Shown here in pieces: positions 33,835-41,708 of a stretch of 64,000 bases of DNA. Position 1 is the first letter of the stretch. Each line of letters begins with the position of its first letter. The notes beneath the pieces are model-generated. The model made no database searches and was not told the origin of the DNA. It saw only the letters and a program-made list of their open reading frames with translations. Both the position numbers and the translations under genes were made by a program. Source of the DNA: an uncultured Eubacteriales bacterium (lineage in GTDB: Bacteria; Bacillota; Clostridia; Tissierellales; Peptoniphilaceae); the NCBI GenBank assembly GCA_900539725.1, contig UQDI01000004.1, positions 18,439 to 82,438 of the forward strand, written 5' to 3'.

Positions 33835-34664
33835 TTTAAAATATAAACCATAACTGGTCTTCTACCAAATTGCATGCACTCCCAAACTGTGTCCATGAAA
33901 AGGTCAATCTTATTACCTTTGATGGCGCCGCCAGTATCTTGAGCGATGGCAAAGCCATAATCAGGAACGCCTGGTGTAAGGCTCTTTATATATAGCTTAG
34001 TGCCAAGCGGAATTACGCGTGGATCGACTGCAACAGTGCCTCTCTTGGCTCTTGCGCCCGAAGCAGTGATACCGTAGCCCTTGTCGCCAGGTCTCTTGCC
34101 AGTTGATCTTGGGCCCGCTTCATATGCAGTTGCCACCATCTTGATGGCTTTTCTTGCGGTGAAGTCGCCTCTGTCGTTAGTAAAAACGTCTTTTGTTCCT
34201 TCTTCAAAAACTTGGTCAATAGGCTTAACAATAGTCTCAACGTGAATTACTTCTTCTTTAATAAGCTTGTCACCTGCATAATACTCTTTGCATTTGACTT
34301 TGTTCTTGCCGTTCACACCTTGAATTAAAATTTTGCTTTGCTTATGAGTTAGCTCTTTGTTTTTCTTCTTAATAGTTTTAAAAGGCGCTTCGACCTCTTT
34401 TTCGATGACTTTAACGTCTACCTTTATTATACTAATCTTTCCTTCGCTCTTAAGCTCTGTATCTAAGTCCGGTATGACGATGTCGTCATCATCGACTTTA
34501 ATCTTTAGATCGCTTAATAGTTCTTTTACTGTTTTACACGATGTTTTATATGTCTTAACGACTCCATTGTTATCAATCTCATATACGTGAGTTTTTGCAT
34601 CTTTAGCAAAAGAAAGACTTGTTACTATTAATAAGAATAGTATAAAATTAATTATTTTTTTCAT
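33831..34664 (-). CDS. Secreted G5/3D-domain protein (YabE/YocH-like cell-wall hydrolase)
   Basis: Exported protein of 277 residues. A signal peptide (residues 1-20, ending SFA) is followed by a DUF348-like ubiquitin-fold repeat (YKTSCKTVKELLSDLKIKV), a G5-like domain up to about residue 150, and a C-terminal 3D domain with VATAYEAG, the DPRVIPLGTK motif and AQDTGGAIKG, which carry the three conserved aspartates. 3D domains act as MltA-like lytic transglycosylases in YabE, YocH and Rpf/Sps-type proteins. It is therefore a probable peptidoglycan-remodelling enzyme. A strong promoter lies at 34697-34726. Confidence 0.9.
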   Translation of the reverse strand: MKKIINFILFLLIVTSLSFAKDAKTHVYEIDNNGVVKTYKTSCKTVKELLSDLKIKVDDDDIVIPDLDTELKSEGKISIIKVDVKVIEKEVEAPFKTIKKKNKELTHKQSKILIQGVNGKNKVKCKEYYAGDKLIKEEVIHVETIVKPIDQVFEEGTKDVFTNDRGDFTARKAIKMVATAYEAGPRSTGKRPGDKGYGITASGARAKRGTVAVDPRVIPLGTKLYIKSLTPGVPDYGFAIAQDTGGAIKGNKIDLFMDTVWECMQFGRRPVMVYILK

Positions 34665-34696
34665 AGTCTTCTCCTTTCGAATTTGTCATATATGAT

Positions 34697-34726
34697 ATTA
34701 TAACAAAATTAAATCGCTTTTGTCAA
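34697..34726 (-). promoter_or_regulatory. Promoter of the 3D-domain/DUF218 pair
   Basis: On the minus strand a consensus TTGACA (34726-34721), an 18-base spacer, and a consensus TATAAT (34702-34697) with an upstream TGT. Confidence 0.88.
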
Positions 34727-34733
34727 ATCGAGG

Positions 34734-35489
34734 CTAAAACTCTATATCAAGTGAGACTGGACAATGGTCTGAACCCAAGACATCATCAAGGATTGCTGCG
34801 TCTTTAATATTGCCTTCAAGCTCCTTTGATACTAAGAAGTAGTCGATTCTCCAGCCAGCGTTTCTCGATCTTGCCCTAGTTCTGTATGACCACCAAGAGT
34901 ATTTGTCTTCAAGATCAGGATAGAAGTACCTGAAGGTATCGATGAAGCCCGAATCAAGTAGCATATTGAACTTTTCTCTCTCTTCATCAGAGAAGCCCGC
35001 TTTGCCTACGTTTGCCTTAGGATTTTTTAGGTCAATCTCGTTATGAGCCACATTTAAGTCGCCGCACACAACAACGCCCTTAGTCTTTCTAAGGCCATTT
35101 AAGTAGTCTCTAAACGCATCCTCCCAATCTTGTCTATACTTTATCCTTTTAAGTCCATCTTGCGCATTAGGCGTGTAGACATTAACGAAGAAAAATTTTT
35201 CGTACTCAAGAGTTATAACTCTTCCTTCAGTATCGTGCTCAGCGATGCCAAGACCATACGTCACGTTTATGGGCTCAGTCTTAGTAAGTATCATAGTGCC
35301 CGAGTAGCCCTTCTTTTCAGCGTAGTTCCAGTACTCGTGGTAGCCTTCACGCTCCATCATCAGTATTCCTTCTGAGATCTTAGTCTCTTGAAATGCGTAT
35401 ATATCAGCCATAGTGTCATCCAAAAACTCATTAAAGTTCTTTTTAAGGACGGCCCTTATACCATTAACATTCCACGAAATAAATTTCAT
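34734..35489 (-). CDS. xth: Exodeoxyribonuclease III
   Basis: DNA-repair nuclease of 251 residues (AP endonuclease and 3'-5' exonuclease). The family motifs are complete: N7 in SWNVNG, E35 in FQETKI, the GDLNVAHNEIDL segment with the catalytic Asp/Asn, and GSDHCPV with the catalytic H242. The short form matches ExoA of Bacillota. GAGGTGA precedes the ATG. It diverges from the HtrA gene, 96 bases apart, and ends eight bases before the promoter of the downstream cell-wall pair. Confidence 0.95.
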   Translation of the reverse strand: MKFISWNVNGIRAVLKKNFNEFLDDTMADIYAFQETKISEGILMMEREGYHEYWNYAEKKGYSGTMILTKTEPINVTYGLGIAEHDTEGRVITLEYEKFFFVNVYTPNAQDGLKRIKYRQDWEDAFRDYLNGLRKTKGVVVCGDLNVAHNEIDLKNPKANVGKAGFSDEEREKFNMLLDSGFIDTFRYFYPDLEDKYSWWSYRTRARSRNAGWRIDYFLVSKELEGNIKDAAILDDVLGSDHCPVSLDIEF

Positions 35490-35585
35490 TTAATCACCTC
35501 TTTTAAAAATTTTCACATCCTTATCACTATTCTATCACAAAAGACATTTATAATAAAGTTAGAAAATCAAAAGGAGGACAAGATT

Positions 35586-37109
35586 ATGAAATTCGATGAA
35601 TATGGTAATGAAATCATTGACGATGATGATATCATTGAAAATCCAGAAGTAGAAGAGCTTCATGATGATGAAAGTACTTTTACTCAAACAGATGAAGACG
35701 TTTATGAGAGAAGGACATATAGAAGGGCCAATGGTCCTGAAAGAAATGATTACGACAGGCCAAGCCCAAGAAAAGCAAAGTTCTCATACAACGAAGTTAA
35801 TAAAAAAGAAAAGAAGCGTTATGGCAAGGGCGTACTTGTGTGGTCAATTATATTTTCCATCTTCTTTGGCGCGCTAACAGGTTTTGGCGGCGCTTACATC
35901 TTTAACAGAGCAAACAATGCATATAATTATGTGCACAGCGAAGCTAAAAACGATACACAAAAGATTACTATCGATCAACCGACTGAAATAGTCGAAGCGG
36001 CTACTAAGAAGGCTATACCATCTGTTGTAGGTATAACTACTCAGGTTATATCGAGAGACTTCTTTGGTAGACAAGCTCTTGGCAAAGGCACTGGCTCAGG
36101 CGTTATCGTTAGCCCTGACGGTTACATCATTACAAACGCCCACGTGGTTAAATCAGAAGTACAAAACACAAACGAAGGCTTCGACGATTTTCCATTTGGG
36201 GATGACTTCCCATTTGGCGGAGGCAGCTCAGGCAATAAGCAAGGCAAGACTAGTGATGATGAAGATGATGACGATGATATCGATATAGATGAAGATAATA
36301 ATAAAGCTTATGATTATAGCAGCAAAGATAAAGATAATATGAAGCAAAACAAAGGCGGCAAGATAAGCGTTTTACTTGATGATGGCTCAACACATAAGGC
36401 AAAGATAGTTTGGATGGACGAGGACATGGACCTTGCCATAATCAAAATAAATGCAAAGAATTTACCAGTTGCTGAACTAGGCGACTCAGACAAAGTGCAA
36501 ATCGGTCAGATAGCTATCGCCATAGGTAATCCACTAGGACTTGATTTTAATAGAACAGTTACTTCAGGCGTTATCTCTGGTAAAGACAGAACTATAAAAG
36601 TAGATAAACAAGTTATAAACAATTTAATTCAAACAGACGCATCCATCAACCCAGGTAACTCAGGCGGACCGCTACTAAACTCAAAAGGCGAAGTCATCGG
36701 CATCAACACAGTTAAGCTTACAAATGCAGAAGGCCTTGGCTTTAGTATACCTATCAATATGATTAAGGGCGTTTTGAACTCAATCTTAAAGACAGGCAAG
36801 GCGCAAACAGCTCAACTAGGCCTATCAATCTACAATGCAAAGGACTACGAAGCCGCTCTTAGAGTCAAACTTAACACAAATAAAGGCGTTATCGTTCTAA
36901 GCGTTGCGAGTGGAACTGCAGCCGACAAAGCCGGTATCATGGCGGGCGACATACTACTAAAGGTAGATGATAAAGAAGTAACTGATGTCAATACACTTAA
37001 GTCGATAATGTTTGGCTATAATATAGGCGACGAAGCGACACTTAAGATAAATAGGAATGGCAAGGAAATGGACGTCAAAGTCAAGTTCACAAGCATGAAT
37101 AAAAACTAA
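35586..37109 (+). CDS. HtrA-like membrane-anchored serine protease with acidic insert
   Basis: Trypsin-like protease of 507 residues. A cytoplasmic, acidic N-terminus (about 80 residues) is followed by a membrane helix at about 82-106, the protease domain, and a PDZ domain from about residue 410. The catalytic triad is H186 in TNAHVV, D282 in DMDLAII and S359 in GNSGGP. About 95 residues separate H and D, compared with about 30 in DegP, because of an insert with a Phe/Gly-rich part and a run of Asp/Glu. It should degrade or refold misfolded proteins outside the membrane. ATG 35586 is chosen for the AGGAGG eight bases upstream; the frame is open upstream to 35388 but that part overlaps the exonuclease gene. 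Confidence 0.93.
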   Translation: MKFDEYGNEIIDDDDIIENPEVEELHDDESTFTQTDEDVYERRTYRRANGPERNDYDRPSPRKAKFSYNEVNKKEKKRYGKGVLVWSIIFSIFFGALTGFGGAYIFNRANNAYNYVHSEAKNDTQKITIDQPTEIVEAATKKAIPSVVGITTQVISRDFFGRQALGKGTGSGVIVSPDGYIITNAHVVKSEVQNTNEGFDDFPFGDDFPFGGGSSGNKQGKTSDDEDDDDDIDIDEDNNKAYDYSSKDKDNMKQNKGGKISVLLDDGSTHKAKIVWMDEDMDLAIIKINAKNLPVAELGDSDKVQIGQIAIAIGNPLGLDFNRTVTSGVISGKDRTIKVDKQVINNLIQTDASINPGNSGGPLLNSKGEVIGINTVKLTNAEGLGFSIPINMIKGVLNSILKTGKAQTAQLGLSIYNAKDYEAALRVKLNTNKGVIVLSVASGTAADKAGIMAGDILLKVDDKEVTDVNTLKSIMFGYNIGDEATLKINRNGKEMDVKVKFTSMNKN

Positions 37110-37147
37110 GACTTTAGTACAATTATAAAATAAATTTATATAAATGA

Positions 37148-37176
37148 TTGACAAATCTTATTAAGTATGCTATACT
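37148..37176 (+). promoter_or_regulatory. Promoter of veg
   Basis: A consensus TTGACA at 37148-37153, 17-base spacer, TATACT at 37171-37176 with an upstream TGC. A strong promoter, as known for veg in Bacillus subtilis. Confidence 0.88.
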
Positions 37177-37220
37177 ATATATAGATGTAGATCAAGTATA
37201 TGAAGGGTGGGATTCATCTT

Positions 37221-37451
37221 ATGAACGAAATTAAGAGGATTAGAAAGAGTGTTGAGAGTATTTTAGGTAAAAAAGTGCATCTAACGACAAATGTTGGTCG
37301 AAATACTTTTGTCGAGGCACAAGGAGTGATTACCTCAGCATATCCAAATCTATTCACAGTTACGCTAGAAGATGGACAAAATAACGATCAGGTTATATCG
37401 TATACTTATTCAGATGTATTAACATCGACGGTAGTAGTAAAAATAATCTAA
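37221..37451 (+). CDS. veg: Veg family protein
   Basis: Small cytoplasmic protein of 76 residues with the Veg family pattern: RIRKSVESILGKKV, GRNTFVEAQGVI and FTVTLEDG. In Bacillus subtilis Veg is very strongly expressed and affects biofilm matrix genes and spore outgrowth; its action here is unknown. ATG 37221 is preferred because AAGGGTGGG sits nine bases upstream; an ATG at 37200 lacks a site. In many Bacillota veg lies near ispE, as here (ispE starts at 37816), with only a tandem-repeat region in between. Confidence 0.93.
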   Translation: MNEIKRIRKSVESILGKKVHLTTNVGRNTFVEAQGVITSAYPNLFTVTLEDGQNNDQVISYTYSDVLTSTVVVKII

Positions 37452-37460
37452 AAAATTTTC

Positions 37461-37487
37461 CTCACAGTGATGTGAGGACTTTTTTTG
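37461..37487 (+). terminator. Terminator after veg
   Basis: A 7-bp stem CCTCACA/TGTGAGG (37461-37467 with 37472-37478), a GTGA loop, and seven T at 37481-37487. Confidence 0.9.
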
Positions 37488-37555
37488 CCTTTTTTCGTTT
37501 TTTGTTTAGCGGGGATGATGGCAGGTCCACTTCGTTTATAAAAGTGATTTCATTA

Positions 37556-37727
37556 TGACGAGCGAATGATATGTGACGAGCGAATGATATATGACGAGCG
37601 AATGATATGTGACGAGCGAATGATATATGACGAGCGGATGACATATGACGGGTGGATGGCATATGACGAGCGGATGATATATGTCGAGCGGATGATATAT
37701 GACGGGCGGATGCCATATGACGGGCGC
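37556..37727 (+). repeat. 18-bp tandem repeat, nine full copies
   Basis: The unit TGACGAGCGAATGATATR is repeated without spacers at 37556, 37574, 37592, 37610, 37628, 37646, 37664, 37682 and 37700, with a partial tenth copy at 37718. Copies 1 and 3 are identical, as are 2 and 4, giving a 36-bp higher-order unit. Copies 5-9 carry substitutions. It fills most of the 365-base gap between veg and ispE. Being a multiple of three without stops, it is open in several frames, but no start signals support translation. Confidence 0.95.
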
Positions 37728-37764
37728 TTATATAAGCACGCACAAATCATATAAAAAATAAAAC

Positions 37765-37793
37765 TATACATTGAATTTAAAATGTGTTATAAT
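37765..37793 (+). promoter_or_regulatory. Probable promoter of the ispE operon
   Basis: A consensus TATAAT at 37788-37793 with TGT before it (extended -10). The -35 at 37765-37770 (TATACA) is weak, at 17 bases spacing. It lies between the tandem repeat and ispE. Confidence 0.55.
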
Positions 37794-37815
37794 TAAATTA
37801 ACAGTGGAGGAGTAT

Positions 37816-38634
37816 GTGAAGGTCATGATAAAAACAAAATCTTATGCGAAAATCAATTTGCATCTAGAAGTCATCTCTAAAAGGGACGATGGCTTTCACG
37901 ACATCATTACTCTTATGTCTAAGATAGATCTTTATGATGAGCTAGTCTTTAATAAGGCGAGTGGCTTCACCATTAGCGCGGATACCGATATAAAAGATAA
38001 TATCATGAAGAAGGCGTATGATTTTGTAAGAGAGATAAGAGATATAGAGGGGCTAAGTATAGAGCTTAAGAAGAATATACCTATGGGCGCTGGCCTTGCT
38101 GGTGGCAGCTCAAACGCTTATGAAACACTTAAGGCGCTTGATGAGCTTTATGATTTGTCCTTGACAAAGGAAGAATATTTTGATATCCTTTTAAAACTTG
38201 GTAGTGACTGTAACTTTTTTACTTCGAAGTCGGCTTCCATATGCACAGCTAGAGGCGAAAAAATTAAAGAAGTAGAAGGACTTAAGAAGCATCACGTGCT
38301 CTTAGTTAATCCCGGCATCAATATTAGCTCAAAAGAAGTTTATGAGAGCATGGACTTTAGCGGTGAGCACCTAAGTACTAAAGAGATTGAAGAGCTTGTA
38401 AAGAAGGATGACTTTACAAAGTTTAGAAACAATATGCAGGACTTTGTCTTTACTAATTACATAGCTGTTAAAGAGCTCTACGACGAGATGAGTGCTTTAG
38501 GAGGCTTCAAGACTATGATGAGCGGCTCTGGCTCGAGCATCTTTAGTCTATATGACGACGAGGAAAAGCTTGATAAGGCTTATAAGCATATGAAAAACCG
38601 CTACCAATTTGTGATCAAAACTCAATTGATATGA
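37816..38634 (+). CDS. ispE: 4-diphosphocytidyl-2-C-methyl-D-erythritol kinase
   Basis: Enzyme of the MEP isoprenoid pathway, 272 residues: phosphorylates CDP-methylerythritol with ATP. GHMP-kinase motifs are present: KSYAKINLHLEV at the start, the glycine-rich ATP loop PMGAGLAGGSSNA near residue 96, and MMSGSGSSIFSLY near the C-terminus. GGAGG at 37806-37810 best serves GTG 37816; ATG 37825 is the alternative and a TTG at 37771 is unlikely. It shows that isoprenoids are made by the MEP route. First gene of a run of ten closely spaced genes up to 46295. Confidence 0.93.
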   Translation: MKVMIKTKSYAKINLHLEVISKRDDGFHDIITLMSKIDLYDELVFNKASGFTISADTDIKDNIMKKAYDFVREIRDIEGLSIELKKNIPMGAGLAGGSSNAYETLKALDELYDLSLTKEEYFDILLKLGSDCNFFTSKSASICTARGEKIKEVEGLKKHHVLLVNPGINISSKEVYESMDFSGEHLSTKEIEELVKKDDFTKFRNNMQDFVFTNYIAVKELYDEMSALGGFKTMMSGSGSSIFSLYDDEEKLDKAYKHMKNRYQFVIKTQLI

Positions 38635-38643
38635 GGTGATTTT

Positions 38644-39321
38644 TTGTTACAAAAGATATTAGAACCAATATTTACATTTTTATATATATTAATAATCATC
38701 GTTATGGATAACTTTATCAACAAGTATAATTATGCTGATAAGGACTTTAAGCTGCAAAGCATATTTACAAAGACTTATGTGGTCTTCGTCACCGCCTTCT
38801 TAGGCATCAGGACTTATGCTTTGTTCTTAAATGATGACGAAAAGATAATAAGGCTTACAAACATCTCTTTGTTTATAAGTTCACTTATGGTGCCAATACT
38901 ACTGATAATTTTTTATTATCTAGCGGCTAAATCGCTTCGCAAGAGAAGAATGCCTGAGGCGTCGAGCATAATATACTTACTTGTGGCGATACTATTAATA
39001 TTAACACTACTACCACAAAATGGCTGGTTCCAAGACAGAATCAGCAGATTTATGGAAGTCTTTAGGACCATAATCTCGCTCGTACTAACGGTACTAATCT
39101 TTATGAGCGTATTTAGAAATGCCGTCAGACGAAGAAACGTCTCTATACAGAGGGCGTCCTTAATATTCTTTTTAGCGGGACTATTCTACAGTCTTGGCAA
39201 TCTTCTAAAGGCTGTTAGGGTAAAGAACATATTTTATGTATTAAGTTTAGTACTTATACTAATTATGATATATTCGTGGTACAGAACCATTCGCAAAAAA
39301 ACTGAAATATATAGAGTTTAA
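38644..39321 (+). CDS. Multi-pass membrane protein of unknown function
   Basis: Not a family I recognise. The 225-residue product has about seven hydrophobic segments (near 8-22, 44-58, 73-93, 107-120, 137-153, 168-185 and 194-210) joined by basic loops such as KSLRKRRMPE and RNAVRRRN, so it sits in the membrane. The start is TTG 38644, five bases after GAGGTGA. It lies nine bases after ispE and ten before the decarboxylase gene, within the operon, but is not part of the usual Bacillus order. Confidence 0.75.
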   Translation: MLQKILEPIFTFLYILIIIVMDNFINKYNYADKDFKLQSIFTKTYVVFVTAFLGIRTYALFLNDDEKIIRLTNISLFISSLMVPILLIIFYYLAAKSLRKRRMPEASSIIYLLVAILLILTLLPQNGWFQDRISRFMEVFRTIISLVLTVLIFMSVFRNAVRRRNVSIQRASLIFFLAGLFYSLGNLLKAVRVKNIFYVLSLVLILIMIYSWYRTIRKKTEIYRV

Positions 39322-39331
39322 GGAGGTTATA

Positions 39332-40744
39332 ATGAAAAGACCTGTTTTTGAAGCATTATCAAAACTAAAGGATGAAAATTCCATTTCTTTCCACATGCCA
39401 GGGCACAAAGGAAAGAACACACTATTTAACTGGGGTGACTACATCCCTGCAATTGATACGACAGAAACTTATGGCATGGACAATTTGCTTGAACCAAGAG
39501 GAGTTATTCTTGAAAGCGAGAAGGAAGCTGCTAAAGTATTTGGCGCGATGAACACTTTTTACGCTGTTAACGGTTCTACTGGAAGTATATACATCGCTAT
39601 AGCGACTATTACTAAGCCAGGTGATACTGTTATTGTACAAAGAAACTGCCATAAATCAGTATATAACGCTTTGATACTAAATAGACTAAATCCTGTTTAT
39701 GTATATCCAAAGTATAACGACGACTATCACGTATTAACTGGTGTTGACCCAGATGAGATAGAGGATTTAATTCTTGACAATCCTGAGGTAAAGGCTGTTA
39801 TAGTAACTCACACTAACTACTACGGCATCGCTTCAGACCTTGAAAGGATAGCTGAGATCTGCCATAACTACGGTAAGATACTTATGGTTGACGAGGCTCA
39901 CGGACCTCATATGAAGTTTGATGACAGACTACCTAAGTCGGCTCTTGAATGCGGCGCGGACATCGTTATTCACTCAACTCATAAGACGCTAACTGGATTT
40001 ACACAAACATCGATGATACATGTTGGCTCTGAAAGGATAGACATCAATAAGCTAAAAGATAGATTCCAACTATATACAACTACTTCACCATCGTATTTAT
40101 TTACGCTATCGAATGAAACAGCTTGTGTGTATATGGACGGCGAAGGCAAAGAAAAGCTTCATCACAATGTGACTAAGTGCTTGGAATTTATTGAAGAGCT
40201 TAAGAAGATTGACAGAGTTGAAGTTTTTGAAGGCGATGAATTTGACAAAACTATAAAGTCAAAGGATAACACTAAGATATTATTCAAGCTTGAAGGGGTT
40301 AAGGGCTCAAGGCTTAGAAAAGAGCTTTATGAAAGACACAATATTAGGCTTGAGATGAGTGACTACTACTACGCTCTAATATTTGCAACGCTAATGAATG
40401 AGGATGAAGACTACGAAAAACTTCTTGAAGCAATCAAAGATTTATCTAAGAACCTTTCTTATGAAGAGGTTAAACATATAAAGGTTAATATGCCTGATCC
40501 GAAGATTATAATTAGACCAGCGGATGCATATTACTCATCAAAGAAGATAATTAGCTTAAAGGACTCACTTGGAGAGATAGTTACTTCACCAATAATTCCT
40601 TATCCACCTGGAGTACCTCTACTAGTGCCAGGCGAAGAGATTACTGAAGAGATACTTGATCACATACAATTCCTTAAGGAGTCAGACCTTAACATAGTTG
40701 GTCTACTTGGCGATGACCAAGACTCATTGGTTGTAGTTGACTAA
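39332..40744 (+). CDS. Orn/Lys/Arg decarboxylase-family PLP enzyme (YaaO-like)
   Basis: Fold-type I pyridoxal-phosphate enzyme of 470 residues. MPGHKG at the start, NGSTGS, VDEAHGPH and the PLP-lysine motif HSTHKTLTG with K218 match the short Orn/Lys/Arg decarboxylases encoded beside tmk in Bacillota (YaaO). It lacks the N-terminal wing domain of inducible decarboxylases. The likely reaction is decarboxylation of arginine or lysine to make polyamines or cadaverine; the substrate cannot be told. The stop overlaps the tmk ATG by one base (TAATG). Confidence 0.9.
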   Translation: MKRPVFEALSKLKDENSISFHMPGHKGKNTLFNWGDYIPAIDTTETYGMDNLLEPRGVILESEKEAAKVFGAMNTFYAVNGSTGSIYIAIATITKPGDTVIVQRNCHKSVYNALILNRLNPVYVYPKYNDDYHVLTGVDPDEIEDLILDNPEVKAVIVTHTNYYGIASDLERIAEICHNYGKILMVDEAHGPHMKFDDRLPKSALECGADIVIHSTHKTLTGFTQTSMIHVGSERIDINKLKDRFQLYTTTSPSYLFTLSNETACVYMDGEGKEKLHHNVTKCLEFIEELKKIDRVEVFEGDEFDKTIKSKDNTKILFKLEGVKGSRLRKELYERHNIRLEMSDYYYALIFATLMNEDEDYEKLLEAIKDLSKNLSYEEVKHIKVNMPDPKIIIRPADAYYSSKKIISLKDSLGEIVTSPIIPYPPGVPLLVPGEEITEEILDHIQFLKESDLNIVGLLGDDQDSLVVVD

Positions 40745-41370
40745 TGAAGGGACTTGTAATAGCTCTTGAGGGCCAAGACGGAACCGGCAAGAGCACTGTA
40801 ATAGACGCAATTACAGGCTACTTCGATGAGATGGGCCTTGATTATATAAACGCGAGAGAGCCTGGCTCGACCGATATTGGCGAGAAGATAAGAGATATCT
40901 TAGCTGACAAAGCTAATAAGGATATGGATTATCACACAGAGGCGCTTCTCTTCGCAGCATCAAGATCCGAGCTATATGACAAGGTTATTAAGCTAAATGT
41001 GGCCAATGGCACTTCGGTCATATTAGATAGATTCTTACTATCGTCACTTGCTTATCAAGGCGTAGTGAGAGGACTTGGCGTAGATGAGGTTATGAAGATA
41101 AATGATTTCTTCTTAGATGGCTTTAGACCCGACCTTACTATACTTATGGATTTGGATGCGAAAGAATCTTATGAAAGACTGAAAAAGCTTGGTGAGCTTG
41201 ACAGGATAGAGTCTTTGGGAGAGGACTTTCAAGAGAGGGTTCACCTAGCATACTTAAAGCTTTATGAAGAAAAACAGATGAAGCTAATTAAATTGGATGG
41301 TACTAAGGACAGAGCGAACCTTGCTCACGAAGCCTTAGAGGAAGTAAAAAAATTAATGAAGGAGTGTTAG
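40744..41370 (+). CDS. tmk: Thymidylate kinase
   Basis: Phosphorylates dTMP to dTDP, essential for DNA synthesis; 208 residues. The P-loop reads ALEGQDGTGKST at about 6-17, the dTMP-binding motif REPGSTDIGEKIR, and DRFLLSSLAYQG near residue 96 is the DR(Y/F) region. One-base overlap with the decarboxylase gene and one-base gap to darA point to a single transcript. Confidence 0.96.
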   Translation: MKGLVIALEGQDGTGKSTVIDAITGYFDEMGLDYINAREPGSTDIGEKIRDILADKANKDMDYHTEALLFAASRSELYDKVIKLNVANGTSVILDRFLLSSLAYQGVVRGLGVDEVMKINDFFLDGFRPDLTILMDLDAKESYERLKKLGELDRIESLGEDFQERVHLAYLKLYEEKQMKLIKLDGTKDRANLAHEALEEVKKLMKEC

Positions 41371-41371
41371 T

Positions 41372-41698
41372 ATGAAACTAATTGTAGCAATCGTTCAAGA
41401 TCAAGATGTTAATGCGCTAATGGATGCTCTTACAGAAAAAAAGTATAGAGTAACAAAGCTTTCTTCAACAGGCGGCTTTTTGAAATCTGGCAACACTACA
41501 TTGCTTATAGGTGTTGAAGATGACAAAGTAAATGAAGTTAAGGAACTTGTTGATCATAATTGCAAGACAAGAGAGATAACTACATCTTTACTTACTGTAA
41601 CTATGCCTGGAGATACTTTTGTTCCATATCCACTTGAGGTAAAAGTTGGTGGAGCAACATTATTTGTGTTAAACGTAGAAGAATTTTTAAGAGTTTAG
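41372..41698 (+). CDS. darA: Cyclic-di-AMP receptor, PII-like (DarA/PstA)
   Basis: Small PII-like signalling protein of 108 residues that binds c-di-AMP as a trimer. MKLIVAIVQDQDVNALMDAL, TKLSSTGGFLKSGNTTLLIG and GGATLFVLNVEEF are the typical stretches. The YaaQ/DarA position between tmk and holB is conserved from Bacillus, although yaaR, usually next, is absent. Its downstream partner is unknown in most species. Confidence 0.93.
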   Translation: MKLIVAIVQDQDVNALMDALTEKKYRVTKLSSTGGFLKSGNTTLLIGVEDDKVNEVKELVDHNCKTREITTSLLTVTMPGDTFVPYPLEVKVGGATLFVLNVEEFLRV

Positions 41699-41708
41699 GA
41701 GTAAATTT

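Noticed and set aside
35388..35585. N-terminal extension of the HtrA protein by 66 residues
   Set aside because: The stretch lies over the start of the exonuclease gene on the other strand, and a strong AGGAGG stands before ATG 35586.
37556..37727. CRISPR array
   Set aside because: The repeats are directly adjacent without unique spacers, are only 18 bp long and vary in sequence. No cas gene is nearby.
37566..37754. Open frame on the plus strand with a six-residue repeat (DERMIY-like), and matching minus-strand frames with RHISSA/RHISFA repeats
   Set aside because: The frames exist only because the 18-bp repeat is a multiple of three without stops. No ribosome binding site is present, and both strands are equally open.
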